DNA of 64,000 nt from Streptomyces albipurpureus (GCF_023701525.1 NZ_JAMQAW010000003.1:186001-250000); one strand, 5' to 3'; shown: positions 17,431 through 26,666, numbered from the stretch's first letter. Numbers and translations are program-made. Notes: a model not told the origin generated them from the letters alone.

Positions 17431-18951
17431 TCAGTTGTTGAGGGCGGAGGTCAGCGCGGTGAGCAGTTCGCCTCCCGCGGTGTCACCGCGGAGGTTGGAC
17501 AGGAACGCCCCGCCCATCCCGTTCTCCTTCAGGTGGGCGGCCTTGCCGGTGATCGTGGCCGGTGTGTCATAGGTCCAGTACTCGGTGCCGCAGTGGGCGA
17601 CAGCGGTCTTTCCCCGTTCTCCGGTGGGTGCGCAACGGGGTTTGATGTTTCGGTAGTCGTCGAGACCGGGGCCCGAGGCGCCGTCGGCCGGACCGGCCGC
17701 CGTGAGCCTGGGGTGCCAGGGCCAGGTGATGACGCCCTTCCAGCCCCATGCGTGGGTGGGGATACCCATGACGAGTTTGTTGGGGTGAATGGCCTCCCCC
17801 GTGAGGCTCCACACGTCGTAGGTGAGGTCACTGCCCCATTCCCAGATGTCCCAGGCGACAAAGGGGGCGGAAGGGGTGGGGATCTGGGCCCACAGGTTGT
17901 CCAGGGGGCGGTAGTAGTCGTAGGACTGCACGTTGTACCAGTCGACGTGTGCTGCCGCTGCGGGGAGGTCGGACGCCGTGTACGACTCTTCCGCGTCGCC
18001 CCGGCGGCTGATGGTCGCCGTCAGGAGCTTGCCGTTGCCCAGTGCGCTCCTGAGCTCCCTGGTGAGAGGTTCCAGGGTGGTCGGGCCGGTCGGACTGCAG
18101 GCCGCGTTGTAGCAGGAGTTGAACTCCAGAGCCAGGTCGACGCCGTCGAAGAGGCCGGCCCAGCGGGTGTCGTTGACGAGCCGGGCGCAGGAGGCGGCGA
18201 ACGCGGCCGGGTTCTGCCGGGCGGCGGCCCAACTGCTGGCCGGCTCGGCGCCGCCGAAGGACCAGAGGAGCTTCAGCTGCGGGTACTTGGCCTTGAGGTC
18301 GCGCAGTTGGTTCAGATACCCGCGCAGGGGTTGGTTGGTAGTGTCCGCCTGGCCGGAGACGCTGTTGCCTGCGGTGAAGCCGCGTTGCAGCGCCGCGTGC
18401 TCGTCCGCGACGCGGCACTGGCCGCCGTCGACCTTGCCGTAACCGTATGTGAGGTGGGTGAGCTTGGCGGCGGAGCCGCCGGTCACCAGTTCCTTCACAT
18501 GGAAGCCGCGCTCGTGGCTGCCCTTTTCGGTGAAGACCCCCATCACGACAGGTGGCCTCGGCATCGGTGGGGTGGTGCCCGTCGTCGTGACCCTCGTGTG
18601 GTTGCTGGTCCAGGAGCGACCGTCGCGACTCACGGCGACCGCGGCGAACGAGTAGAGCCTGTTGGCGAGGAGACCGGTGAAGGTGAAGGTGGTGTCGGTC
18701 GTCGTCCCGACAACGATGCTGCTGTTCTTGACCATCTGGTAGTGGAGGATGTCCACATTGGCGGTGGGCGGAGTCCAGGTCACCGTGACCGTGTGGTCGG
18801 TGATCGCCACGGGAGTAGGGGCTCCCGGGTGGTAGCTGTCATCGGCCTGCGCCGAGCCCGCCAGACCCGTCATCAGACCCAGTAGGACGGCAAGCCCCGT
18901 CAGTACAGCGGTGACCCGAAATCTCGGACCGTGTGCGAGGTGACTTCTCAT
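17431..18951 (-). CDS. secreted GH18 (chitinase-like) protein with fibronectin III domain
   Basis: 506 residues: signal peptide (1-36, ending ASAQA-like), a fibronectin type III domain (about 43-125), then a GH18 domain. GH18 landmarks are VVMGVFTE, KLLWSFGG (SxGG, 231-234) and VQSYDYY. The catalytic motif DxxDxDxE reads FDGVDLALE (269-276): the acid Glu276 is kept but the last Asp is Ala274, so the usual Asp relay is broken. The enzyme may be weak, or a binding protein, or use another substrate. GAGGAGGAA precedes the ATG. I see no TGGTCTAGACCA (DasR) operator upstream, unlike classic streptomycete chitinase genes. Confidence 0.87.
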   Translation of the reverse strand: MRSHLAHGPRFRVTAVLTGLAVLLGLMTGLAGSAQADDSYHPGAPTPVAITDHTVTVTWTPPTANVDILHYQMVKNSSIVVGTTTDTTFTFTGLLANRLYSFAAVAVSRDGRSWTSNHTRVTTTGTTPPMPRPPVVMGVFTEKGSHERGFHVKELVTGGSAAKLTHLTYGYGKVDGGQCRVADEHAALQRGFTAGNSVSGQADTTNQPLRGYLNQLRDLKAKYPQLKLLWSFGGAEPASSWAAARQNPAAFAASCARLVNDTRWAGLFDGVDLALEFNSCYNAACSPTGPTTLEPLTRELRSALGNGKLLTATISRRGDAEESYTASDLPAAAAHVDWYNVQSYDYYRPLDNLWAQIPTPSAPFVAWDIWEWGSDLTYDVWSLTGEAIHPNKLVMGIPTHAWGWKGVITWPWHPRLTAAGPADGASGPGLDDYRNIKPRCAPTGERGKTAVAHCGTEYWTYDTPATITGKAAHLKENGMGGAFLSNLRGDTAGGELLTALTSALNN

Positions 18952-19464
18952 CGTTCCTCCTCGTCGGTGGGAAGGGGAAAACACACCGCTTCCCGGAACG
19001 AACGCGTCCGCTGCGGCCTGGGCTGACGCTATGGGGGGTGGGGTGGAACGGCAACGATTATGAGGCAACTCCCACCAAGTGAGCGGTCTCTCACCTGCCA
19101 CCCGCAGTGCGGCGCTGGAGTGACTCCGTTCCGCGGACCTTCCAGACACGGACCTCGATTCAGGAAGGTGCAGGGAAATGACCGACGCTGGGTCACGCCC
19201 GACCAGCTTCCCCCTGCTCAAGAACGGGCCCGCATGGCCGGCTCGCTGACGATCACCCGCCTCAAAGCCCCTGAAAGGGTCCGGAGCGGGTGATCGTCTC
19301 GTAGGGCGGTTGCTCTTGGCCGGCTGCGCTGTGGGAGCCGCAGCCGTCGTCGTCCGATCGGTTGACCGACCCTGACCAGCGGCGGCCCATGGGTGACACC
19401 GAGGGTTGCCGCCGCCAGCGGGGAGGAACCTCTCGACAGGTGAAGCCGCGTCCGCAGTCTGGCG
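18952..19464. other. intergenic, no gene seen
   Basis: About 500 bp upstream of the GH18 gene. It must hold the GH18 promoter, but no convincing -35/-10 pair stands out; CATAAT near 19050 on the minus strand is a weak -10 candidate. No other coding sequence is supported. Confidence 0.4.
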
Positions 19465-20100
19465 ATGAGTCGGTACCCCACCCGCTCATCGCACCAACTC
19501 GGCGAGTACGAGGGGCCGCAGAGCATCGCCGAGCTGAAGTCCGCCATCGCCCCCAGGCCCCACCTGCTTCAGGAGTTCGTCGCCGAGCTGAAAGCGCTCC
19601 GTTCCACCACGAGGGTGAGGAGCCGCTGCTCGCGGTGCGGGACGTGATCGGCGCGTACCGCGTCGAGCGGGAGGCGAAGGCCCACCCGGACACCTTCCGG
19701 GCCATGGCCGACCACCAGCCCGGAATCGACAACGGCGTTCCGTTCGACGCCGTCATGGGCGACGACGACCCCAACGCCTACGAACGCCGAGCAGGGGCGA
19801 GGCGGCGTGATGTGCAAGGTCGTTCTCAACCCCCAGGCCCAGCGTGCCCTGGCTGGCCTCGTCCCGCAGCGGCGGCGGGCGGTCCACAAGGCGATGCGCG
19901 GCCAGCTCCCCACGAACCCGCTGGCCGCGGACACACCGGAGGACACCAGACCGGACGCCCTGCGGAAGCCCGCCGTGGCCCGGGAGTCGCGATCGGCTGT
20001 CGCGCCATCGAGGCCCGGGGCGCACCTGCACCGCTTCCACGATCGGCACGCCCAGAGCCCCGGCGGTCGCGGCCAACGCGGGGGACGGCCATCGGAGGTG
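19465..20100 (+). pseudogene. decayed toxin-antitoxin-like pair (RelE-like second part)
   Basis: Two remnants in order. The first (19465 to about 19800) begins MSRYPTRSSHQLGEYEG, reads to FVAELKAL, then must change frame to continue as EEPLLAVRDVIGAYRVEREA. The second starts with GTG-ATG at 19807 and reads VVLNPQAQRALAGLVPQRRRAV, which resembles the first strand and helices of RelE/ParE toxins, but it loses similarity after about 55 residues. The arrangement (small acidic protein, then RelE-like protein at the joint) suggests a frameshifted toxin-antitoxin locus. The antitoxin family is not recognised. Confidence 0.35.
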
Positions 20101-20124
20101 ATCAGCTCAGGTCGGACGGGCAGA

Positions 20125-20958
20125 TCAACGCAGTCCGGCGAAGAGGTCGTTCTCGGGTACGGCCGCGCCGGTGGCGTCCTTGACGCGTACGAAGGTCTCC
20201 ATGCCCATCAACTCGCCGAACTTCTCCATGCCCATCTTGAGGAAGAAGATGTTCTCGCCCTGACTGGCGTGCGCGGCCAGCGCGTCGAACTTCTGACCGC
20301 TGAACGCGGTGGTGTCCACCCACGTGGTGATCTCATTGTCGGGGAGGCCGATCTCGGCCATCGCGGCGGCCTCGGCGGGATCCGGCTCCGGCATGTCCTC
20401 ATGAAACTCGCGCATGAGTTCGCCGAACCGCTGCATCATCGAGCGGGGCATCGTGGTCCAGTACACCTTCGGTGTCAGCGCGGTCATCTCCAGCGCCGCC
20501 ATCGTGATGCGGTGGGCCTGGATGTGGTCGGGGTGGCCGTAGAAGCCGTTCTCGTCGTAGGTGACGACCACATCAGGTCGGTAGTGCCGCATGAGTTCCG
20601 CAAGTCGGGCGGCGCCTTCCTGCACGGGGGTCCGCCAGAAGGATCCGGGGGCGTCGTTGCTCGGCCAGCCCGCCATCCCGGAGTCGGCATAGTCCAGCAT
20701 CTCCAGATCGCTGACCTTCAGGACGTCGCAGCTCGCCTGAAGTTCTTGACGGCGCATCAAGGCGACCGCCGCCGGATCGTGCCCGGGATCGCCCGGTTTG
20801 GCGCCCCCCGGTCCGTCACCGCAACCGCCGTCGGTACAGGTCACGAGAACCGTGCGGATGCCTTCCGCGGCGTACCGCGCGAGGACTCCTCCGGTTCCGG
20901 TGGCCTCGTCGTCGGGGTGGGCGTGTACTGCCATGAGCGTCAAGGGCCGGTCAGTCAT
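20125..20958 (-). CDS. PIG-L (LmbE) family deacetylase, MshB/Mca-like
   Basis: Zn-dependent N-acetylglucosamine deacetylase family, 277 residues. The metal motif AHPDDE is at residues 13-18 and the third ligand is in GHPDH (142-145); the general layout, including TCTDGG and VVTYDENGFYGHPDH, fits MshB/Mca proteins of mycothiol metabolism and related detoxification or biosynthetic deacetylases. Specific function cannot be settled; a second paralog is common in actinobacteria. ATG at 20958 has AGGAGGAC at the right distance. It stands alone. Confidence 0.88.
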   Translation of the reverse strand: MTDRPLTLMAVHAHPDDEATGTGGVLARYAAEGIRTVLVTCTDGGCGDGPGGAKPGDPGHDPAAVALMRRQELQASCDVLKVSDLEMLDYADSGMAGWPSNDAPGSFWRTPVQEGAARLAELMRHYRPDVVVTYDENGFYGHPDHIQAHRITMAALEMTALTPKVYWTTMPRSMMQRFGELMREFHEDMPEPDPAEAAAMAEIGLPDNEITTWVDTTAFSGQKFDALAAHASQGENIFFLKMGMEKFGELMGMETFVRVKDATGAAVPENDLFAGLR

Positions 20959-21654
20959 GAAACAGTCCTCCTGCGAAAAAGTACGTCTTGGTCCGAGTGC
21001 GCGGCGGGCGTACCGCGATCCTGGGGCCCGGACCCTGGTGGGGCGGACGACCTTGTGGTCTCCGTGTTCCCCGCCTGTGCGGCGCCGGTCCCTCCGTCGA
21101 TGCAACCGTGCTGGCCGGACCGGCTGTTCCCGGCGCGGCATCTTGGCCTTCCAACCGTCGGCGCTTCGACGCGAACAAGGTACAGGCGCGACCTGCACTC
21201 CTGGACGCTGACCCAGTGCCCGGCCCGGCCGCAGCCGCCAAGCTCACAGCCGGACGGCAGCAAGCTCTACGGCAAGGCGTCGGACGCCGGCTAGACGACA
21301 GGCATGGTGGTCCAGCACGCGAACAGTCCGGCCGGGAGCAATGCCCCGGACCAGAGCCGTCAGCCACTGATCGACAGGTGGGAACAGGGCCGTGTGGATG
21401 CGTGAGGACGGCGTTTCCTCGTGCTGGTTCAGCGATCGGCGCTGGCCGCCGCAGCGGGGCACGGTGGGGATGGCTCAGCAGATCGACCGCCAGCGTCACC
21501 GAGGCCGCCGGCGCGGCGAGGGTTTTCGCCGGTGCCGCTTTTGTGGACGCGCGGTCCGAGACGGGGTCCAGTGAGCATGGCGAATCCCCTGAGTACCGGC
21601 TGCACAACACCTTCGGTGACGACCGCACGCGCCCCGGAGCAGGAATGTGGCCTA
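20959..21654. other. intergenic, no intact gene
   Basis: About 700 bp upstream of the PIG-L gene. Open frames are present in all directions but have no ribosome-binding sites or family features. Confidence 0.4.
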
Positions 21655-21880
21655 CTAGTCGACGAGTTTCTCCAGGTCGGCGACGGCGCTCTCGATCTCC
21701 GGCAGCGCGAGCGTGGCCAGGCGCGCTCGGCGGGTGTTCGCGCCGACGCTCGAATTCGTCAGTACCTCACGGCAGACGGCCGTGATGCCGTCGGGGGAGT
21801 TGTCGGTGATCTCTCGTCCGATTCCGAGTTCCTCGACGCGGCGCGCGTTGTCATGTGTGACGCCCGCGGCCGTCAGAATC
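21655..21880 (-). pseudogene. C-terminal remnant of a GT1/MGT-type glycosyltransferase
   Basis: The minus-strand frame ends NARRVEELGIGREITDNSP, then ITAVCREVLTNSSV and ALPEIESAVADLEKLVD. This matches the last 70 residues of macrolide-type UDP-glycosyltransferases (ARRVEELGxGRxL, then a helix pair and a terminal LE-L motif). The donor-binding motif and everything upstream are missing; the small secreted protein gene now occupies that place. Confidence 0.55.
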
Positions 21881-22175
21881 CCCAGCGGGCCAGTTGGCAC
21901 GCCCGCTGAGCGTGTGCTGGCTGGATGCCCTCTCTGGCCAGCCCGTTCAGACAGTCTTGCCATGCTTCACCGACGGTGGATTCGCCCCTCATGCAGTGGA
22001 GACCCATGAAGGGAGTGTTGTATCCGAGGCTCCTGAGGTAGTCGTCGCAGTGTCGGCTCGCGGCCTGGGCCGGTGCCGCCGTGGCCACCGCGCCCCCTAC
22101 CAGGGCGGTGGCTGCCAGGACGACTGACGCGGATGCTCCGACGAGTCGTCCCGTCAGACCGGTGACGAGTGTCAT
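21873..22175 (-). CDS. small secreted Cys-rich protein
   Basis: 100 residues: a clear signal peptide (to about AQAAS at residue 40), then a 60-residue mature part with four cysteines (HCDDY, LHCMRG, WQDCLNG, RACQLA), enough for two disulfides. No known domain is recognised; similar small secreted proteins are common in streptomycetes. AGGCAGGA lies before the ATG. Its 3' end reaches into the glycosyltransferase remnant, which suggests the locus was rearranged. Confidence 0.72.
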   Translation of the reverse strand: MTLVTGLTGRLVGASASVVLAATALVGGAVATAAPAQAASRHCDDYLRSLGYNTPFMGLHCMRGESTVGEAWQDCLNGLAREGIQPAHAQRACQLARWGF

Positions 22176-23268
22176 GTTCCTGCCTCTCACGAAAACGCGC
22201 ACAGACATCAACTCGATCAATACGTACGTCACTTGCCACACCGTGAAACCGGCGAGAACCGGACTGCCATCCCATCCGGCCAGGGGCGGTGCCCGGCTCA
22301 TGCCCCTGCCCACGGGCTCGGCCGACCTGAGCGCATCGGGGCAGCAGTGAGCCGGTCGAGCGGACCTTTCGGCGTGCTTCCCCACATCCCAGTCTCGGAG
22401 GGTTCGTCCTCGGGACGGCATGGGGCCCGGCGCGGCGTGCGGGATCGGGTGCCGTGGTGCCCCACCGCATGGACCTCCTCCGCTGCCTCGCGGTGCACCA
22501 CGACCAGAGCCCACCGGGCCCGCCCTCTGACGGACGGCGGCTCCCTTGACGACACTTCTGGCCCGACCTGCTGCCCGTTCCGCCGTCAGCGGACCCGGCC
22601 TTTGCCGCCGCAGCCGTGCCGTCCGGGTCTTCACCACGGCACCGCAGTCGGCGGCGAGTCGAGGCCGTCTCTCGCGGTAGCGGCTAGGCGTCGAGATCGG
22701 GGAGCCCACAGACCCCTCGGTGGTTGTATCCAATATCTGGCGTAGTCGCGGCTTTTAGGGGGCAACTTCTGGGAGTCGAGTATTGTAATTGGATACTATT
22801 CCGTTTAGGTTCCGTAGTCTCATCGGCTCGACGCGCTGCCGCGCTGGGATGTCCTGGAGGAGCCTTGCCATGCCGACGACGGTTGGACCCGCTGCGCCTG
22901 AGAGGTGAACGCATATGCGTCGATGCGTCGCTGGGTGGTCGTACGCGCACGGCGCGGAGCTCACCAAGGGAGCCGGCAGTGGTCCGAGCGCCCGATGTGA
23001 ATCCAGGTCAGCGAGGAGTCGAACGCGGCACCGACTCGCCCACCGACTCCACGACGAAGAGTGTCGCCGAGCACACGTCGTCAGCTGCCCGACCGCCTGT
23101 CTCGGCCTTGGCGTCCTCGCCACGGCGATCAGCCAGAGCGGGCGAGGGCCCGCGCCCACGCAGTGATCACCGGAATCACCCGGCGACGCTCCGCATCGCC
23201 CTGCGCCGACGGCTTGTCACCCGTCAGGTGCCGCGGCGGCCGAGTCATCGCCGACCAAGGGAGTAGGA
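22176..23268. other. 1.1-kb intergenic region with paired inverted repeat
   Basis: No confident gene. The stretch 22720-22800 is unusually AT-rich and carries the repeat pair described separately. From 22850 on there are short frames with decent ribosome-binding sites (for example a 12-codon frame at 22870 and a frame at 22915), but no family resemblance; they could be leader peptides or remnants. Confidence 0.45.
22724..22798. promoter_or_regulatory. paired inverted repeat, GntR-like operator candidate
   Basis: GTATCCAAT (22726-22734) and ATTGGATAC (22788-22796) are perfect inverted repeats 53 bp apart. Each half lies in an imperfect palindrome of its own (TTGTATCCAA at 22724-22733; TTGGATAC followed by TA at 22789-22798). 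The sequence style resembles GntR/FadR operators. It is upstream of the amidohydrolase gene at 23269 and on the far side of the small secreted protein gene, so either could be the target. Confidence 0.4.
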
Positions 23269-24891
23269 ATGACAACGAAACTTGCTGACCTCGTCGTGAC
23301 AGGTGCGAGAGTGTGGACCGGCGAGAGTGGCCCGGAAGGTGAGGAACCCACCGCTTTCGCGGTCCGGAACGGACGCTTCGTCGCGGTCGGCACAGGCGAG
23401 GACATCGCTCCCCTTGCCCGCGCGGCCGAGCACGTCATCGACCTCGGCGGCCGGCGGGTACTCCCCGGGCTTCAGGATTCGCATATCCACGCGGTGCGCG
23501 CCGGTGCCACCTGGGGCACCGAACTCCACTGGGAGGCAGTGCGCTCGGTCGCGGACGCGCTGGAGACCATTCGGCTACGGGTAGCCCAGGTGGGCGAGGA
23601 CGAGTGGGTCTGTGTGGTCGGCGGCTGGCACTGCCGGCAGTTCACCGAGCGACGCATGCCGACGAAAGCAGAGCTGGACGCGGTCTCCCCGGAGAATCCG
23701 GTCTTCGTTCAGATGGGCTATGAGTGCGCGGTCCTGAGCACGGCGGCTCTGCGCTTGTGCGGTTGGGATTCCGCGGACGACGCCCCGCCGGGTGCCGCCT
23801 TCGACGTCGACGCGGTAACGGGCGAGCTGACCGGGGTGGTCCGCGGGCAGGCGGCGTACCGCCTCGCACTGATGAAGATGCCCAAGCCGTCCGCCGAGGT
23901 CCAGCGCGCCGGCACGCGGGCCATGCTCGACGAGTTTGCCCGGCACGGATTGACGGCGGTCGCCGACGCGGGCGGCTTCATGATGACACCGGAGAGCTAT
24001 CAACCGGTCTTCGACTTGTGGCGGGCGGGCGCCCTGCCGGTCCGCCTCAGACTGTTCCTCTCCGCTTCCACGGCTGGGCGTGAGCTGGAGGAGCTGTCCA
24101 CGTGGATGCGCCACCTGGCACCCGGGTTCGGCGACGACCTGATGCGTTTCAGCGGTATCGGGGAGCTGGTGCATCTGGGATGCCACGATATGGAGGGGTT
24201 CGACGGCGACTTCATCATCCAGGACGCTCCCCATGCCGAACTGATCGCGATCAGCGAGCGCGTCGCCGCCGCCGGGTGGCCGATGAGCATCCACGCCGTC
24301 CTCGACAGCTCGCTGGACCGTGTCCTGTCCGCTTGGGAGGAAGTCGCCCGAACCGCTGACCTACGAGCTCTGCGGTGGTCCGTGGTCCACGCCGACCAGG
24401 CGAGCCCCGCCAACATCGCCCGGATGGCAGCCCTCGGCCTGGGTGTCCAGGTCCAGAACCGCATGGTCCTCCAGGGAACGGACTACATCCCGCTGTGGGG
24501 TCTCGACCAGGTCCGCCGCACCCCTCCACTCGGCGACTTCACCGACGCCGGTCTCTGGCTGGTGGGCGGCACCGACGGGACCCGCGCGAACTGGTACCAG
24601 CCATGGACGTCCATCGAGTGGCTCGTCAACGGAAGCACCATCGACCAACCCGGGCTGCGCGAGGCCAGGCACCGGCTGAGTGTGGCCCAGGCCCTCACCG
24701 CCTATTCGAGCACCGGAAGCTACATGGTCGGAGAGGAGCGCCATCGGGGAATGATCGCCGAGGGTCATCTCGCGGACTTCTTCGTCCCGACGAAGGACCC
24801 CTTCAGCGTTCCCGTCGACGAGCTCTCGACCATCCTGAGCGACTGGACCGTCGTCGGCGGCCACACCACCCACGACTCCGACACCATCTGA
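23269..24891 (+). CDS. amidohydrolase family protein (YtcJ-like)
   Basis: Metal-dependent hydrolase of the amidohydrolase-3 group, 540 residues, a cytoplasmic TIM-barrel enzyme of unknown substrate. Seen: an N-terminal beta-sandwich start LVVTGARVWTG, the metal motif QDSHIHAVRAG, GWHCRQF, ADAGGFMM, the HAV and HAD histidines (SIHAVLDS, VVHADQASP), and a late GGTDGTRANWYQPW segment with the catalytic Asp. ATG at 23269 follows GGGAGTAGGA. A perfect 18-bp stem terminator follows 180 bp downstream. A second, broken amidohydrolase gene lies 550 bp further on. Confidence 0.9.
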   Translation: MTTKLADLVVTGARVWTGESGPEGEEPTAFAVRNGRFVAVGTGEDIAPLARAAEHVIDLGGRRVLPGLQDSHIHAVRAGATWGTELHWEAVRSVADALETIRLRVAQVGEDEWVCVVGGWHCRQFTERRMPTKAELDAVSPENPVFVQMGYECAVLSTAALRLCGWDSADDAPPGAAFDVDAVTGELTGVVRGQAAYRLALMKMPKPSAEVQRAGTRAMLDEFARHGLTAVADAGGFMMTPESYQPVFDLWRAGALPVRLRLFLSASTAGRELEELSTWMRHLAPGFGDDLMRFSGIGELVHLGCHDMEGFDGDFIIQDAPHAELIAISERVAAAGWPMSIHAVLDSSLDRVLSAWEEVARTADLRALRWSVVHADQASPANIARMAALGLGVQVQNRMVLQGTDYIPLWGLDQVRRTPPLGDFTDAGLWLVGGTDGTRANWYQPWTSIEWLVNGSTIDQPGLREARHRLSVAQALTAYSSTGSYMVGEERHRGMIAEGHLADFFVPTKDPFSVPVDELSTILSDWTVVGGHTTHDSDTI

Positions 24892-25435
24892 CCCACCGAT
24901 GCCGACCTTCAACCCGGCACCCTCTCCGCGTTGCGGCTGACTCCGACCGCCTCCACGCGTTGTCGACTCCGGCCGGGACATGGCGGACCGCTGTTCTGCC
25001 TGGACTTCGCCTTGCCGGGGATGAAGACAGTGTGGCTCCTGCGCCCCTCCCGCTGGAAGTGGGAAATGCCTGCCCGTGCCGGTCCCGAGTGCCACTCTCT
25101 CGGGACCGGCACGGGCCCTGTGCGGCGCGCGGGACCAGTTGCCCTGGATGATGGTGACGGAGTTCGACTGCTGGCCCAGCGGACGGATGCCCCGAGGGCA
25201 TGACGGGTGCCTCCGAGCCCAGAGCTTTCGACAAGCATTGACCATGCGCATACTGCAGGGGCGTACCCGCGCTGTTGCGCACGAGTGCACAGCCCTCCGA
25301 GGTCCGGTGCGGTGACGGAAGAGCTATCGGGACGCCCGCATACCCCTTGACATGTCGCATGGGGGAGCGGCCATGGCTCCGGGCGGGACGAAGCCTCGGC
25401 GGGGACCTCGACTCCCTGGCGACGGGACATGGGAA
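24892..25435. other. intergenic with terminator
   Basis: Contains the strong terminator of the amidohydrolase gene at 25072-25116. No gene is supported; the region before 25436 must hold any promoter of the truncated second amidohydrolase. Confidence 0.5.
25072..25116 (+). terminator. 18-bp perfect-stem terminator
   Basis: Arms 25072-25089 (GCCCGTGCCGGTCCCGAG) and 25099-25116 pair perfectly around a nine-base loop. It lies 180 bp after the amidohydrolase stop codon and is one of the strongest hairpins in the window. Confidence 0.85.
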
Positions 25436-25750
25436 ATGGCGAATCGACTTCTGATCGGGGCTGGTTTCGTGGTCTCGCGGGACCCCGCGATCGGGAACCG
25501 CCCGGAGACGGACATCCTGGTCGAGGACGGCAAGATCGTCGCTGTCGCACCGGGCCTCGACACCGTCGACGCCGAGGTGGTGGACGCCACGGGCACCGTG
25601 GTGATCCCCGGCTTCGTCGACACCCATCGCCACACCTGGGAGGCCGCGACCCGGGGACTGCTGCCCTCGTGCACCGTCGACCAGTACCTCGGCGCCATGA
25701 TCGCCACCCTGGGCCCGGCCTACCGCTCACACAAGGTCACCCGGCCGGTT
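25436..25750 (+). pseudogene. truncated second amidohydrolase gene (first ~100 codons)
   Basis: From ATG 25436 the frame reads a normal amidohydrolase start: LLIGAGFVVSRDP, ILVEDGKIVAVAPG, VVDATGTVVIPGFVDTHRHTWEAATRGLLP with the metal motif DTHRH. Similarity stops at about GPAYRS, exactly where the direct-repeat copy at 25724-25792 begins; the frame then runs into unrelated sequence. The gene was therefore cut by the event that placed the repeats and the nucleotidyltransferase gene here. The product would lack all later metal ligands. Confidence 0.75.
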
Positions 25751-25792
25751 GGACTCCTCGGCGGGCTGGTGACAGTTGCATGGGCGATCCCA
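25724..25792 (+). repeat. left copy of ~70-bp imperfect direct repeat
   Basis: Begins CGCTCACACAAGGTCAC and ends CGATCCCA; matches 26550-26621 with a few substitutions and small indels. It coincides with the break in the truncated amidohydrolase gene. The two copies bracket the nucleotidyltransferase gene. Confidence 0.85.
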
Positions 25793-25824
25793 CCAGTAGG
25801 TCCCGAAACCGACCGAAGCGGGGG

Positions 25825-26466
25825 CTACAGGTCCGAGAGCCAGGGATGCCCCGGGTGTACGCGGGCGAGTAGCTCGGCCAGGGTCACGCGCTGAGCCGGG
25901 GACATGTACGGGACGGTCGCGTCGAAGTCTGCTTGATCCTTTCGGCGGGCGTGCTTGGCCTTGAACAGCAGTACCAGTTCGGGCGCCAGATACGGGATGC
26001 CGTCCCGGGTGCGGTGGATGATGTCGCTGTAGGGAAGTCGGACCTTCTCATCGCGTCTGCAGATCCAGGTGTCGCCGTCGTGCGGTTCGCGGAACACGTC
26101 GAGCAGGTAGTTGTCGGTGGCCGGATCGCGCAGCCATGTCTGATGCACGGCGGCCAGCACCTCCGGTCTTGCGTTCTCCCAGATCCGGCCGCTGCCTGCC
26201 GCGTCGAAGACGTATCCGGGGAAGCGGTTGCGGACCTCGGGAAAGCCCGCGGCCGGAATCGCGATCTCGATGTCTCCATGAGCGCGCGTCTGCCTGCCGC
26301 GGAACAGATCCAGCGCCCAGCCCGCGGCCACGTACCAGGGCGTGCTGATCCCGGCCAACTGCCGCGCGACCTCAACCGGGGTCCAGCAGGATGACCACCT
26401 GGCGTGGAGGGCTTCGATCTCGTCGGGTGACAGTTCGACGCCTCCGCTGGGCAGTTGCTCGCTCAC
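25825..26466 (-). CDS. aminoglycoside-type nucleotidyltransferase family protein
   Basis: 213 residues. The segment WYVAAGWALDLFRGRQTRAHGDIEI carries the hallmark of the ANT(2'')/LinB-type nucleotidyltransferase domain (GWALD, then DxE-type acidic pair in HGDIEI), and YLAPELVLLFKAKHARRKDQADF is the family's C-terminal helix. Members adenylylate small molecules, including aminoglycosides or lincosamides, but many chromosomal copies have unknown substrates. The start is GTG at 26466; TAGATT lies six bases upstream and no Shine-Dalgarno is seen, so it is probably leaderless. It lies between direct repeats and interrupts an amidohydrolase gene, which suggests it was acquired. Confidence 0.8.
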   Translation of the reverse strand: MSEQLPSGGVELSPDEIEALHARWSSCWTPVEVARQLAGISTPWYVAAGWALDLFRGRQTRAHGDIEIAIPAAGFPEVRNRFPGYVFDAAGSGRIWENARPEVLAAVHQTWLRDPATDNYLLDVFREPHDGDTWICRRDEKVRLPYSDIIHRTRDGIPYLAPELVLLFKAKHARRKDQADFDATVPYMSPAQRVTLAELLARVHPGHPWLSDL

Positions 26467-26549
26467 CGCAGGAATCTATCAGCGGACTCGAAGGCCCCTG
26501 GCCGGGGTCGATGAGGAAGACCGCGATGCCTGGAGCTGTACGCCGCCGA

Positions 26550-26621
26550 CGCTCACACAAGGTCACCGGCCGGTTGGACTCCTCGGCGGACCGGCGGGGG
26601 ACAGTTGAATACGCGATCCCA
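26550..26621 (+). repeat. right copy of ~70-bp imperfect direct repeat
   Basis: Same orientation as 25724-25792; the first 43 bases differ by only one missing C. It ends about 45 bp before the methyltransferase gene. The distance between copies is 826 bp. Confidence 0.85.
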
Positions 26622-26666
26622 AGCGTACCGAGGCCGTTTACCGGCCCCAAGTCCTATCGTTGGCTG

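Noticed and set aside
17059..18885. Long plus-strand open frame opposite the GH18 gene
   Set aside because: Low-complexity Gly/Val/Arg product; the minus strand has a signal peptide, FN3 and GH18 domains and a strong ribosome-binding site.
18952..19100. Search for a DasR/chitinase operator (TGGTCTAGACCA) upstream of the GH18 gene
   Set aside because: No such sequence or the 12-bp chitinase direct repeats are present.
22870..23166. Short frames with good ribosome-binding sites upstream of the amidohydrolase gene
   Set aside because: Twelve codons and 83 codons, no family resemblance, biased composition; could be leader peptides but this cannot be supported.
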